NCBI GenBank assembly: GCA_963736425.1 | Contig: CAVTOX010000028.1 | Coordinates: 1 to 9,488 of the forward strand | Length of the DNA stretch: 9,488 bases | Direction: 5' to 3' | DNA from: Prado023 sp963736425 | GTDB taxonomy: Bacteria > Actinomycetota > Actinomycetes > S36-B12 > CAIYMF01 | In this document: in pieces, positions 1-5,912 of the stretch | Layout of the letters: every line of letters starts with the position of its first letter | How positions within the stretch are numbered: the stretch's first letter is position 1 | Program-made: the position numbers and the translations under genes | The notes under the pieces: generated by a model | What the model was told of the DNA's origin: nothing | The model's input: the letters and a program-made list of their open reading frames with translations, nothing else | Databases searched by the model: none

Positions 1-714
1 TCATCGGATAGGGCTGAATCGGTGACGATCACGTCGATCGCGGCGAGATCGGCGACGTGGGCGAAATGGGCGGTGCCGAACTTCGTGTGGTCGGCCAGCA
101 GGACGCTGCGCCGCGCCGAGGGAGACGAATGCAGCCTGACCGCAGCCTCGGCACTGTCCGGCGCGGTCAGCCACGTCTATTGAGAAGCCGTTGGTGCCCA
201 GGAAGGCGACGTCGACGAAGACGCTGCGCAGGTACTCCAGCGCCGCGTTGTCCACGCTCGCCAGCGCCTCGCCGCGCACCCTGGCCGCCGACTATGTGGA
301 CGGTCAGGGCGCTGCGGTTGGCCAGCAACGAGGCGATCGGGAGGCTGTTGGTCACGACGGTCAGGGCGCGGTCGGCGGGCATGAGCTCGGCGAGGCGGTA
401 TGTCGAGGAGCCGGCGTCGAGGGCGATGGCTCCCTCCTCCGGCAGAAACGCGAGGGCGCGCTCGGCGATCCGGACCTTCTCCGAGGTGTTCACCGACTCC
501 CGGACGGCCAGGGCGGGCTCGAACCCGAAGAGGTCGATGACGATGGCCCCGCCGATGCACCCGGCGCAGCAGGCCTGCCCGCTCCAGGGCTGTCAGGTCG
601 CGGCGCACCGTCTCTGGTGTGACGTCGAAGGACTCAGCCAGCTCGGCCACCTCGACGCGACCGGCCGCTCCTCGCCCGGCTCACGATCGCCGCCTGCCGT
701 TCCTCTGCATACAT
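1..714 (-). CDS. DeoR-family sugar-responsive transcriptional repressor (frameshifted, 3' end outside window)
   Basis: The gene probably encodes a DNA-binding repressor whose C-terminal domain senses a sugar phosphate. It starts at ATG 714, with GGAGGG six bases upstream. The N-terminus begins MYAEERQAAIVSRA. It is followed by the DeoR winged helix-turn-helix, readable as VAELAESFDVTPETVRRDL and then LERAGLLRRVHRGGA. The DeoRC sensor domain shows IALDAGSSTYRLAELMP, LTVVTNSLPIASLL, VHIVGG and DVAFLGTNGFS, then LLADHTKFG near the left edge. The reading frame changes near 660-664, 548-556, 282 and twice at 165-172, each fixable by one base in or beside a G/C run. No large segment is missing, so this looks like sequence error rather than an old pseudogene. 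The family is usually about 250 residues, so only the last few should lie outside. It is transcribed in the same direction as the phosphatase upstream. The DeoR assignment is firm; the effector is unknown. Confidence 0.87.
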
Positions 715-732
715 CTGCTTCCCTCCGTTTTC

Positions 733-788
733 TTCCGTATAGGTGTAGTCAACACCCACACTCCCACATATGTCAACACCATCCGGAA
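733..788. promoter_or_regulatory. Candidate operator A upstream of the DeoR gene
   Basis: This segment is bounded by TTCCGTAT (733-740) and ATCCGGAA (781-788). The two are near-inverted copies of each other, and the same pair recurs at 1512-1555 in front of the phosphatase. It begins 19 bases upstream of the DeoR start. This position and the duplication suggest an autoregulatory site for the DeoR protein. A TTGACA (minus strand, 771-776) lies inside, but I found no convincing -10 at normal spacing. The repeated sequences are directly seen; binding is inferred. Confidence 0.5.
742..780. repeat. Palindrome GGTGT-N5-ACACC plus a direct repeat GTCAACACC
   Basis: Inside operator A, 742-756 reads GGTGTAGTCAACACC, a perfect 5-bp inverted repeat around a 5-bp centre. 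The right part, GTCAACACC (748-756), recurs at 772-780, so the two copies are 24 bp apart, a little over two helical turns. It could be a second protein site, or part of the DeoR operator. Unlike the outer TTCCG elements, it is not repeated in front of the phosphatase. Confidence 0.45.
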
Positions 789-825
789 AGAACTCATATC
801 GTTGGGGGAGGTACGTCTGCATGGA

Positions 826-839
826 TCCCTCCTGAGGGA
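826..839. repeat. Short perfect inverted repeat between phosphatase stop and DeoR start
   Basis: TCCCTC (826-831) pairs with GAGGGA (834-839) across a 2-base centre. It lies 39 bp beyond the phosphatase stop in the minus direction. It is too short for a confident terminator and has no T-tract; it may be a protein site or chance. The rest of the 715-877 gap contains no open gene that I can support. Confidence 0.25.
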
Positions 840-877
840 AGACCGGGCGTGAGGACGGTGCGGGTGTCGATCGCAGG

Positions 878-1439
878 TCAGCTGTTCCAGCGGATGACGG
901 CTGCCGACTCCTTCTCGTGGCCCGTCACGGACACGCTGGCCAGTTCGAGCGGGAGGCTCTTGCCGAAGACCATTGGGAAGTCCAGCCAGCAGAGCGCCAG
1001 GACACGCGAGGCGTCGCCGTGCCCGAAGCAGATCGCCCGGTCGGCGCCGGAGGCGCGTACCCGGTGGCCACACGGGTCAGTCGGGCGCGGACCTCTGCGG
1101 CGGAATCGCCACCGGGGCAGCTCGTCGAACCAGATCCTCCAGCCGTGGTGCTCCCGACGGATCTGCTCGCTGGTCATGCCCTCGAAGTCGCCTAGATCCA
1201 CTCCGGCGAGGTCCTCGTCGACCTCGAAGTCCTCGAAGCCGGCCAAGCGGGCTGTGCGCTGGGCACGGAGACGAGGGGCTGGCCAGGACCAGGTCGAAGT
1301 CGGCCGGGTCGAGCCGGGAGTGCAGGGAGGTGGCCTGTCCCACGCCGCGGTCCGTGAGGTCCAGGTCGGTGATGGAGGTGTGCTGGCCGGACTTGCTCCA
1401 CTCGGTCTCGCCGTGTCGGACGAGGTAGAGAAGGGTCAT
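878..1439 (-). CDS. Histidine phosphatase, SHB17-like sugar-(bis)phosphatase subgroup (frameshifted)
   Basis: This is a branch-2-type histidine phosphatase (phosphoglycerate-mutase fold), expected to be cytosolic and to dephosphorylate a small phosphometabolite. ATG 1439 has GGAGA seven bases upstream. The N-terminus LVRHGETEWSKSGQHTS carries the RHG phospho-histidine motif and the WSKSGQ signature that I associate with yeast SHB17 (sedoheptulose-1,7-bisphosphatase) and its actinobacterial relatives. Later come LGDFEG, PGGDSAAEVRARL and the second catalytic His in CFGHGDASRVLALCWL. The frame changes near 1274 and 1113-1118 (each an extra base) and near 1061-1064 (a lost C). Correcting them gives a continuous protein of 186 residues, normal for the family. 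At 1199-1204 the text reads Gly-Val where the family has Glu-Trp; moving one G restores Glu-Trp. The gene diverges from the isomerase at 1670, which suggests a shared sugar-phosphate pathway. The fold is firm; the substrate is inferred. Confidence 0.85.
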
Positions 1440-1511
1440 GCGCTGTCTCCTTGCGTTCGGCCCAGGGGCGATGGCGACGGGCGGGACCTGACCGCGGGAC
1501 GATCCGGACAC

Positions 1512-1555
1512 TTCCGTATCTGTCTGTTAGTGCCCACTCTAGCACCCATCCGGAA
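1512..1555. promoter_or_regulatory. Candidate operator B between phosphatase and isomerase genes
   Basis: TTCCGTAT (1512-1519) and ATCCGGAA (1548-1555) repeat the two outer elements of operator A with the same order and orientation. Even the flanking C before ATCCGGAA is shared (CCATCCGGAA in both). The centres are 36 bp apart here and 48 bp in A. ATCCGGAA falls between the -35 and -10 of the candidate phosphatase promoter and TTCCGTAT falls just downstream of it, a geometry suited to repression. The regulator is inferred to be the adjacent DeoR protein. Confidence 0.55.
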
Positions 1556-1564
1556 GCAATACAA
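1536..1564 (-). promoter_or_regulatory. Candidate sigma-70-type promoter for the phosphatase gene
   Basis: On the minus strand, TTGTAT (1559-1564) is followed after exactly 17 bp by TAGAGT (1536-1541). This would start transcription about 90 bp upstream of the phosphatase ATG. The overlapping plus-strand TACAAT (1560-1565) could serve as a -10 for the isomerase, but has no recognisable -35. The remainder of the 1440-1669 gap shows nothing else that I can name. Confidence 0.4.
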
Positions 1565-1669
1565 TAGACTCGGAACCAAAACCACAGCCGAACCTGACAG
1601 TGGTCCGCACCTTCCCTACCCGGCGGCGGCCATGCCAGACTCGCGAGAATCAGACCCGAGGAGCCCACG

Positions 1670-2134
1670 ATGAGGATTGCCCTGGCAAGTGACCACGCCG
1701 GATTCGCGTTGAAGGAGGAGATCAAGGAGGTCCTGTCCAGCCAGGGCCACGACGTCGTCGACTTCGGGGCGCCGAGCACCGACGCGATCGACCTGCCCGA
1801 CACGGTGTACCCCGCCGCGCTGGCCGTGGGCGCCGGGACCGTGGACCGCGGCATCTTCGTCGACGGGGTCGGCTACGGCAGCGCGATGATCGCCAACCGG
1901 GTGCACGGGGTGTACGCGGCCGTGTGCCAGGACCCCTTCTGCGCCCAGCTGGCCCGATCGCACTCGGACACCAACGTGTTGTGCCTGGGTGGCAAGATCA
2001 TCGGGTCAGCGCTCGCCCACGAGATCGTGCGCGTCTGGATGGCCACTGAGTTCCTCGACGAGGAGAAGTACCGCCGGCGCGTGGCGAAGGTGCGCGAGAT
2101 CACCGAGCGGCACCTGCGCCCGCTACCGATCTGA
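1670..2134 (+). CDS. RpiB/LacA/LacB-family sugar-phosphate isomerase
   Basis: This is a cytosolic aldose-ketose isomerase for phosphorylated sugars, 154 residues, the usual family length. ATG 1670 is preceded by GAGGAG six bases upstream. The N-terminus has SDHAG (7-11) with the ring-opening Asp8-His9 pair. It continues with GIFVDGVGYGS (61-71), ANRV (75-78), the HSDTNVLCLGGKIIG core (98-112) with His98 and Asn102, and the phosphate-binding arginine cluster RRR at 135-137. Position 65, Cys in classical RpiB and in LacB, is Asp here, as I recall for LacA. The mycobacterial-type Glu a few residues later is also missing (Ala72/Ser71). The enzyme therefore may not be a simple ribose-5-phosphate isomerase; a tetrulose-, hexose- or other pentose-phosphate substrate is possible. 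It diverges from the phosphatase, sharing operator B, and ends before a strong hairpin. Family assignment is firm; substrate is open. Confidence 0.93.
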   Translation: MRIALASDHAGFALKEEIKEVLSSQGHDVVDFGAPSTDAIDLPDTVYPAALAVGAGTVDRGIFVDGVGYGSAMIANRVHGVYAAVCQDPFCAQLARSHSDTNVLCLGGKIIGSALAHEIVRVWMATEFLDEEKYRRRVAKVREITERHLRPLPI

Positions 2135-2155
2135 ACGCCCCTTGCACCCGCCCGA

Positions 2156-2189
2156 CCGTATCCCCCGGACCCGCGCCCGGGGGATACGG
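2156..2189. terminator. Bidirectional hairpin terminator between convergent genes
   Basis: CCGTATCCCCCGG (2156-2168) pairs perfectly with CCGGGGGATACGG (2177-2189) across the 8-base loop ACCCGCGC. It sits in the 66-bp gap between the isomerase stop (2134) and the end of the GT39 gene (2201), 21 bp after the former and 11 bp after the latter. There is no T-tract on either strand, as is common for actinobacterial terminators. It should serve both convergent transcripts. Confidence 0.85.
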
Positions 2190-2200
2190 GGTCGCGCGGC

Positions 2201-4444
2201 TCAGGCCGCCGGCGCGGCCGCAGCGGCGCTGCTCGCGCCCGTGGGTGCCGTCAGGTCGTAGAGCGTCGGGGAGTCGACCGTGGTCGCGGTGAAGTTCTGC
2301 GCCACCCAGTCGGCGATCTCCGAGGAGGACTGGGACCCACCCATCTGACCGCCGCCGAACCCCTGGCCACCGGAGATGAAGTAGTGGATCTCACCGGCCC
2401 CGACCAGGGCCTGGAACTCGGCCAGGGTCGGCGCCGGATCGCTGCCGTTGAACCCGCCGATCGCCATGACCGGGCGCTCGGTGGCCAGCTGGTACCCGGC
2501 CGCTGAGTTCGCACCAACGGCCGCTGCCACCCAGGTGAACTCGTCGGCGTCGGCGAGCAGGGCATCGGCCACGGCCTGACTGGGGGTGCTGCCGTCGAGG
2601 AGTCCGCCTGCACCGCCGCCGCCGTTCGCCCCGCCGGGAGAGGTGCCCGTCGCGCCGGGGATCCCGCCGGGGGTCCCTCCCTGGGCTGTCCCGCCCGGGG
2701 GCGTGGGGAAGCCACCCGCGGCACCGCCCTGGGTCGTCAGGCCGGGGGGAGCCTGTCCCGGACCAACACCCGGCACGCCGCCGGCGAGGCCCGGAGGCAG
2801 CCCCTGCCCACGCATCCCTGGGCCTCCCGCGCCGCCGGGGCCACCGCGGCTCCCGGCGACCGCGGGGCCGGCCGAGGGCAATGATCCGGACGCCGTGCTC
2901 GACGCCGTGTCCAAGGAGTAGGCGGCCGGTCCGGCCAGCGCGACCACCAGGCCGGCCAGCGCGGCACCGAGCAGGACCCGGCGTCCGAGGGGACCTGGCA
3001 GGTACGGGGCCAGGACGATCGCACAGGCAGCGACCACCCCACCCACCAGCACCACCGGGCCCAGCCAGGACACGAACCCGGTGGACCGCGCCAGCAGGAC
3101 CGTCGACCACCAGGCGGTCCCGACGATCAGTGCCGCCAGGACCAGCCGCGCCCAGACGTGCTCCCGGCTGGCCCAGAGCGTCACCGATCCGATGCCCACC
3201 AGCGCCCCGATCGCCGGGGCGAGGGCCACCGTGTAGTACTCGTGGATGATCCCCGCGCTGAACGAGATGACCGCAGCCGTGACCACCAGCCATCCTCCCC
3301 AGCCAAGCACGGCAGCACGAGTCAGGTCGGTGCGCGCACCCCGCCGGGACGTCACGAGCAGGACCACGATCATCGTCAGTGCCGCCGGCAGCAGCCAGGC
3401 GACCTGACCGCCGTACGAGGAGCTGAACAGGCGGCCCCACCCGGTCTCGCCCCACATCGAGCCGCCCTGGCCGCCGCCGGGGACGACGCTGCCGGTCTCG
3501 TCACCGGTCAGGCGGCCGAAGCCGTTGTAGCCCAGGATCAGCTCCAGCATGGAGTTGTTCTGCGACCCGCCGATGTAGGGCCGGGAACCAGCCGGCCAGA
3601 GCTCCACCATCACCACCCACCAGCCCCCGGCCACCACCATCGCGGCGAACGCGGCCAGGAGGTGGCCGATCCGTCGACGCAGTTCGATCGGGGCCGCCAC
3701 GGCGTACATCGCCATGAACCCGGGCAGCACCAGGAACGCCTGCATCATCTTGGCCAGGAAGGCCAGCCCGACGAACCCGCCGGCCAGCACGATCCAGCGC
3801 AGCGAGCCGCGCTCGGTGGCCCGGCCCATCGCCCAGGCCGCACACACCAGCAGGAACACCAGCAGAGCATCGGGGTTGTTGAAGCGGAACATCAGGGTCG
3901 CCACCGGGGTGAGCGCCAGGACCGCCCCGGCGACGAGTCCCGCGGACGGCCCGAACCAGCGCCGCACCGTGGCGTAGAGGACGCCCACTGCGGCCACTCC
4001 CAGCAGGGCCTGGGGGACCAGGACCGACCATGAGCTCAGCCCGAACATGCGCACGCTGAGCCCCATCAGCCAGAGCGATGCCGGGGGCTTGTCGACGGTG
4101 ATGGCGTTGGCCGCGTCGAAGCTGCCGAAGAACCACGCCTTCCAGCTCTCCCCCGCGGCCTGCGCAGCGGCGGAGTAGTAGGAGTTCGCCCACCCGTTGC
4201 GGCTCAGCCCCCATAGGTAGAGCAGGGCGGTGCCGGCGAGCAGTGCAGCCAGGGTCCAGCGCGCCCAGGTCGGGGTGGGCCGGGTGTCGGGGATCGGAGG
4301 GGACGCGACCGGAGCCGGGTCGGCCGATGCGCCCGCGGAATCCGCAGGGGCCGGGGACGGTGGGGCAGGTGGCGCCCCCCGGTCATCCGGCGCCTGATCG
4401 GACTGCCACCAGGCGTCGGCGGGGATCTGCGTGGACGTGGTCAT
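2201..4444 (-). CDS. GT39/ArnT-like membrane glycosyltransferase with Gly-rich linker and C-terminal extracytoplasmic domain
   Basis: The 747-residue GT-C-fold enzyme likely uses a polyprenyl-phosphate sugar to glycosylate an acceptor outside the membrane. Residues 1-60 are a cytoplasmic Pro/Ala-rich tail. TM1 (about 62-80) leads to the catalytic loop SYYSAAAQAAGESWKAWFFG and the conserved VDKPPASLWLMG (117-128) of the PMT/ArnT superfamily. Further membrane segments lie around 143-160, 166-185, 192-206, 217-240, 262-281, 350-365, 378-400, 405-425, 432-450, 460-480 and 489-508. Residues about 530-616 are a Gly/Pro-rich linker. Residues 622-735 form a soluble domain with RPVMAIGGFNGSDPAPTL and IHYFISGG, which I recognise from actinobacterial and YkcB-type homologues. 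ATG 4444 overlaps the upstream GT2 stop (ATGA), with GGAGGT six bases upstream inside that gene, so translation is coupled. Sugar and acceptor cannot be read from sequence. Confidence 0.93.
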   Translation of the reverse strand: MTTSTQIPADAWWQSDQAPDDRGAPPAPPSPAPADSAGASADPAPVASPPIPDTRPTPTWARWTLAALLAGTALLYLWGLSRNGWANSYYSAAAQAAGESWKAWFFGSFDAANAITVDKPPASLWLMGLSVRMFGLSSWSVLVPQALLGVAAVGVLYATVRRWFGPSAGLVAGAVLALTPVATLMFRFNNPDALLVFLLVCAAWAMGRATERGSLRWIVLAGGFVGLAFLAKMMQAFLVLPGFMAMYAVAAPIELRRRIGHLLAAFAAMVVAGGWWVVMVELWPAGSRPYIGGSQNNSMLELILGYNGFGRLTGDETGSVVPGGGQGGSMWGETGWGRLFSSSYGGQVAWLLPAALTMIVVLLVTSRRGARTDLTRAAVLGWGGWLVVTAAVISFSAGIIHEYYTVALAPAIGALVGIGSVTLWASREHVWARLVLAALIVGTAWWSTVLLARSTGFVSWLGPVVLVGGVVAACAIVLAPYLPGPLGRRVLLGAALAGLVVALAGPAAYSLDTASSTASGSLPSAGPAVAGSRGGPGGAGGPGMRGQGLPPGLAGGVPGVGPGQAPPGLTTQGGAAGGFPTPPGGTAQGGTPGGIPGATGTSPGGANGGGGAGGLLDGSTPSQAVADALLADADEFTWVAAAVGANSAAGYQLATERPVMAIGGFNGSDPAPTLAEFQALVGAGEIHYFISGGQGFGGGQMGGSQSSSEIADWVAQNFTATTVDSPTLYDLTAPTGASSAAAAAPAA
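2597..2854 (-). repeat. Low-complexity Gly/Pro-rich coding segment in the GT39 gene
   Basis: This stretch encodes residues about 531-616, made mostly of Gly, Pro, Ala, Thr and Gln in loosely repeating PGG/GGxPGG units. It joins the last membrane helix to the C-terminal soluble domain. It stays in frame despite runs of G and C. Such a segment is expected to vary in length between strains by slippage; that is inference. Confidence 0.75.
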
Positions 4445-5751
4445 CGGGAGACCTCCGTGGATAGGGCGGCAGGTGCCGCGTGGCGAGCCTGTCGGGAGCT
4501 GACCGCGACGCGGTCGCCGAAGACCCAGGCCCGGTAGAGCAGGAATCGGATGAGCGTGGCCAGGACGTTGGCGGCTGTCAGGACGACCAACTCCACCGAT
4601 CGGCTGGCGTCGGGAGCGAGCCTGTCGAGGGCCATCAGGGCTCCCGCGGTGACCGCCAGACCGATGCCGAACACCACGAGGCCCTGAGCCTGGTGGCGCA
4701 ACCGGTCAGGCCGACCGCGGACCCCGAACGTGAACGACCGGTTGGCCGCAGTGTTGGCGACGGCGGTGAGCATGAGCGCGACGGCATTGGCCCACTGCGC
4801 CGAAATCCCGGAGCGGAGGACCCAGAAGAGCAGTGCGTAGGCGAGTGTGCTTGCCACACCGACGAGGGCGAACCGGCCGAGCTGGCCGACGACGCCCCGA
4901 GGGGAGCCGCTGGCCGCCTCGGCCCGGGAGGCGTCGCGCAACGTGCTCAACGGGATCCGGCCACTGCTCAGGCCCCGGCCAAGCCGCCAGATCCCGGCGA
5001 GGTCCTTGCGGGCGGTGTCGAGGATGTCCACGGTCGAGCTGGGGTCATCGACCCAGTCCACCGGGACCTCATGGATGCGCATCCCCGACCGCTCGGCGAG
5101 CACCAGGAGCTCGGTGTCGAAGAACCACTCGGGGTCCTCGACCAGTGGCAGCAGCTCGGCGGCCGCATCGGCGCGGATCGCCTTGAACCCGCACTGCGCG
5201 TCGGAGAACCCCGCACCCAAGCTGGTGCGCACGATCAGGTTGTAGGCCCGGGAGATGAAGTCCCGCTTCGGTCCCCGGACGACCCGCGAGCCGCGACCCA
5301 GGCGGGTGCCGATGGCCAGGTCCGAGTGTCCGGAGAGAAGCGGGGCCAGAAGCGGCAGGACCGCGGCGAGGTCCGTGGACAGGTCTGCATCCATGTAGGC
5401 CAGGACCGCCGCATCGCTGCCCGCCCAGACGTGGCTCAGCGCCCGGCCACGACCCTTGGCCGAGAGGTGGACTGCCCGCACCTCGGGCACTTCGCGCGCC
5501 AGGCGGCAGGCGATCTCCCAGGTCAGGTCCGAGCTGGCGTTGTCGGCGATCGTGATCCGAAAGGTGTAGGGCAGCACGGCGCGCATGTGGGCGTACAGGC
5601 GCAGCACACTGCGCTCCAGGGTCGCCTGCTCGTTGTGCACCGGGATCACGAGGTCGACAGCCGGGGCACACGGCATCAGGTCCTCCTCGCTCAGGACCGG
5701 GGCGGGGGCCACGGCCAGGTGGGTCCGGGTCAGCGGGGTCAACGTGGTCAT
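4441..5751 (-). CDS. Bifunctional GT2 glycosyltransferase (DPM1-like) fused to GtrA-family membrane domain
   Basis: This 436-residue protein probably makes a polyprenyl-phosphate sugar on the inner face and helps move it across the membrane. The GT-A domain (about 30-245) shows DLVIPVHNE (33-41), IADNASSD (68-75), the metal-binding DAD in YMDADLS (119-125), IGTRLGRGS (147-155) and SDAQCGFKA (183-191). All are typical of dolichol-phosphate-mannose-synthase-like enzymes. The GtrA domain (about 289-413) begins LGRFALVGVAS, has four membrane segments, ANRSFTFG (336-343) and ends RFLLYRAWVFGD. I chose ATG 5751 because every one of the next 25 codons ends in G or C, while the in-frame codons above it do not. 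A GTG at 5784 lies inside the regulator repeats, and ATG 5676 has a good AGGAGG but would discard coding-like sequence. The gene is first in an operon with the GT39 enzyme. Confidence 0.93.
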   Translation of the reverse strand: MTTLTPLTRTHLAVAPAPVLSEEDLMPCAPAVDLVIPVHNEQATLERSVLRLYAHMRAVLPYTFRITIADNASSDLTWEIACRLAREVPEVRAVHLSAKGRGRALSHVWAGSDAAVLAYMDADLSTDLAAVLPLLAPLLSGHSDLAIGTRLGRGSRVVRGPKRDFISRAYNLIVRTSLGAGFSDAQCGFKAIRADAAAELLPLVEDPEWFFDTELLVLAERSGMRIHEVPVDWVDDPSSTVDILDTARKDLAGIWRLGRGLSSGRIPLSTLRDASRAEAASGSPRGVVGQLGRFALVGVASTLAYALLFWVLRSGISAQWANAVALMLTAVANTAANRSFTFGVRGRPDRLRHQAQGLVVFGIGLAVTAGALMALDRLAPDASRSVELVVLTAANVLATLIRFLLYRAWVFGDRVAVSSRQARHAAPAALSTEVSR

Positions 5752-5773
5752 GACCTGAAGGCAACCGGACCCA

Positions 5774-5802
5774 CCTGTGAGCACCCTGTGAGCACCCTGT
5801 GC
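5774..5802 (-). promoter_or_regulatory. Three 11-bp-spaced direct repeats upstream of the glycosyltransferase operon (PhoP-type box)
   Basis: On the plus strand CCTGTGA occurs at 5774-5780 and 5785-5791, with CCTGTGC at 5796-5802. Read toward the GT2 gene these are GCACAGG, TCACAGG and TCACAGG, each separated by 4 bp (GTGC both times). Eleven-bp tandem 7-mers are the standard site of OmpR/PhoP-family dimers. The proximal copy ends 22 bp upstream of ATG 5751, near where -35 would lie, which suggests activation or competition with RNA polymerase. Confidence 0.7.
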
Positions 5803-5851
5803 CGTGGACGCGAGCCGCCAGGGACCCGACGATTGCGCAGGGCCACTCGAT

Positions 5852-5869
5852 TCACAGGCTTCTCACAGG
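5852..5869 (+). promoter_or_regulatory. Direct repeat TCACAGG-N4-TCACAGG upstream of the response-regulator gene
   Basis: TCACAGG at 5852-5858 and again at 5863-5869, separated by CTTC, is identical in unit and spacing to the repeats facing the other operon but on the opposite strand. It matches closely the known mycobacterial PhoP consensus TCACAGC-N4-TCACAGC. It lies 43 bp upstream of the regulator ATG, fitting autoregulation. The sequence is directly seen; binding is inferred from the PhoP-like protein next door. Confidence 0.72.
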
Positions 5870-5873
5870 GAAC

Positions 5874-5889
5874 TGCCAGACTCCTGGCA
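5874..5889. repeat. Inverted repeat TGCCAG-N4-CTGGCA in the divergent promoter region
   Basis: TGCCAG (5874-5879) and CTGGCA (5884-5889) form a perfect 6-bp inverted repeat with an ACTC centre. It lies between the PhoP-type box and the regulator start. It could be the operator of a further regulator, since the spacing suits a dimer, or a small hairpin. It is not found in front of the glycosyltransferase operon. Confidence 0.4.
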
Positions 5890-5900
5890 CCAGCCCTGCG

Positions 5901-5906
5901 CACAAT
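5901..5906 (+). promoter_or_regulatory. Possible -10 element for a leaderless response-regulator transcript
   Basis: CACAAT ends six bases before ATG 5913, so transcription would start at or next to the A of the start codon. There is no Shine-Dalgarno sequence in the 20 bases above this ATG (GGGCCC precedes it directly). Leaderless mRNAs are common in actinobacteria. No good -35 is visible, as expected for an activator-dependent promoter with the box at 5852-5869. Confidence 0.4.
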
Positions 5907-5912
5907 GGGCCC

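Noticed and set aside
57..1673. A 538-codon plus-strand open frame across the left part
   Set aside because: It is antisense to recognisable DeoR and phosphatase domains. Its translation is Arg/Pro/Ser-rich with no domain, and such long frames arise freely in high-GC DNA opposite real genes.
2586..2921. Pro-rich plus-strand peptide in the Gly-rich region
   Set aside because: It is the complement of Gly/Pro codons of the GT39 linker (GGN opposite NCC); there is no ribosome site or independent support.
3158..4033. A 291-codon plus-strand open frame inside the GT39 region
   Set aside because: It lies opposite conserved membrane helices and the DKPP loop of the GT39 gene; the product is a His/Gln/Arg-rich low-complexity string.
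5752..5784. Extended GT2 start at GTG 5784
   Set aside because: Third codon positions there are mixed and the sequence is the regulator repeat box; G/C-ending codons begin only at ATG 5751.
5774..5802. Repeats as a CRISPR-like or minisatellite array
   Set aside because: The units are 7-mers in 11-bp phase and only three copies, mirrored by a second cluster on the other strand; this fits regulator boxes, not an array.
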